NCBI GenBank assembly: GCA_016938795.1
Contig: JAFGTZ010000425.1
Coordinates: 1 to 5,776 of the forward strand
Length of the DNA stretch: 5,776 nucleotides
Direction of reading: 5' to 3'
From: Chromatiaceae bacterium
GTDB taxonomy: Bacteria; Pseudomonadota; Gammaproteobacteria; Chromatiales; Chromatiaceae
The position numbers and the translations under genes were made by a program. The notes beneath the pieces are model-generated. The model saw only the letters and a list, made by a program, of their open reading frames with translations. It did no database searches and was not told the DNA's origin. Of this stretch, positions 5,298 to 5,776 are shown one piece after another (the first letter of the stretch is position 1; the number at the start of each line of letters is the position of its first letter).

Positions 5298-5776
5298 ATG
5301 TCCAAAAAAAGCTATCTCGATCTGGTTCGCGACTGTCTCTCCGAGGTGCGCGAGATCATGCCCTGGGATCTGGAGGAGCGCCTCTCCGCCAATCCCGACA
5401 TCCTCTTGCTCGATGTGCGCGAGCCGGCCGAATTTGCCGCCATGCACATTCCGGGCTCCATCAATGTGCCGCGCGGCGTGCTCGAATCGGCCTGCGAATG
5501 GGACTATGAAGACACCGTGCCCGAGCTGGTCGAGGCGCGCGAGCGCGAGCTGGTGGCCATCTGCCGCTCGGGCCATCGCAGCGTGCTGGCCGCGCGCGTC
5601 ATGCTCGACATGGGCTATACCAATGTCGTCTCGCTGGCCACAGGGGTGCGCGGCTGGAAGGACTACGAGCAACCCCTGGTCGATGGCGAGGGCCGCGCGG
5701 TCGATCTCGACGACGCCGACGAGTTCTTCACCCCTCGGCTACGCCCCGAGCAGCGCCGACCGATTGAGGGCGGCTA
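5298..5776 (+). CDS. Single-domain rhodanese-like sulfurtransferase, open at right edge
   Basis: At least 159 residues are visible; the window ends on TA, which could be the first two bases of a stop codon. Rhodaneses carry sulfane sulfur as a cysteine persulfide. The domain spans about 20-126, with ILLLDVREPAEF (35-46), HIPGSINVPRG (50-60) and the active-site loop CRSGHR (89-94). Cys89 is the likely persulfide carrier and the loop has the usual six residues. GVRGW (116-120) closes the fold. An acidic and then Arg/Pro-rich tail (about 129-159) follows, with no extra domain. No signal peptide is seen, so it is probably cytoplasmic. The gap of 27 nt after the regulator holds no terminator or clear Shine-Dalgarno, so the gene is probably co-transcribed. 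The A-rich codons 3-4 (seven As at 5304-5310) may aid initiation. Its neighbours hint at a sulfur-related role for the whole cluster. Confidence 0.9.
   Translation, partial: MSKKSYLDLVRDCLSEVREIMPWDLEERLSANPDILLLDVREPAEFAAMHIPGSINVPRGVLESACEWDYEDTVPELVEARERELVAICRSGHRSVLAARVMLDMGYTNVVSLATGVRGWKDYEQPLVDGEGRAVDLDDADEFFTPRLRPEQRRPIEGG

Noticed and set aside
4527..5672. 381-codon open frame on the minus strand opposite the regulator and rhodanese
   Set aside because: It spans two well-defined + strand genes and their gap, has the same antisense composition, and shows no family motif.

Overview
This GC-rich window looks like a proteobacterial chromosome, most likely a gammaproteobacterium. A purple-sulfur-bacterium-like host (Chromatiaceae) is my guess, based on codon usage and the mix of an S24-like protein, an Atm1-type exporter, a NarX/NarL-type pair and a rhodanese. 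Nothing in the window fixes the taxon. All genes except the first read on the + strand.

Region 1 (1-188, minus) is the 5' part of an S24/LexA-C-terminal-like protein that runs off the left edge. Both catalytic positions of the family appear to be replaced. Region 2 (189-386) is a divergent intergenic stretch with a weak candidate promoter in each direction and a perfect inverted repeat (329-347) next to the rightward one. Region 3 (387-942) is a type II toxin-antitoxin pair: a BrnT-family toxin followed by a ribbon-helix-helix (CopG/BrnA-like) antitoxin, overlapping by 8 nt. It is visibly poorer in GC than the rest (28 of 60 bases are G or C at 541-600, against 44 of 60 at 2521-2580), which fits horizontal acquisition.

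Region 4 (943-1097) is an intergenic gap with a tandem near-palindromic repeat and a hairpin that lacks a T-tract. Region 5 (1098-5776) is a tightly packed cluster. It holds a full-length Atm1/HMT1-type ABC exporter (618 aa), a NarX-like histidine kinase (542 aa) overlapping it by 8 nt, a NarL-family response regulator (231 aa) overlapping the kinase by 1 nt, and after 27 nt a single-domain rhodanese open at the right edge.

The close coupling suggests these four genes work together. The exporter family moves glutathione-linked sulfur compounds or metal conjugates, the rhodanese handles sulfane sulfur, and the kinase has no periplasmic nitrate-binding domain but has a Cys-containing cytoplasmic GAF-like domain. 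A thiol-, persulfide- or metal-responsive module is therefore a reasonable hypothesis. The family assignments are secure; the shared function is inference. No RNA genes, insertion sequences, CRISPR arrays or convincing terminators were seen.
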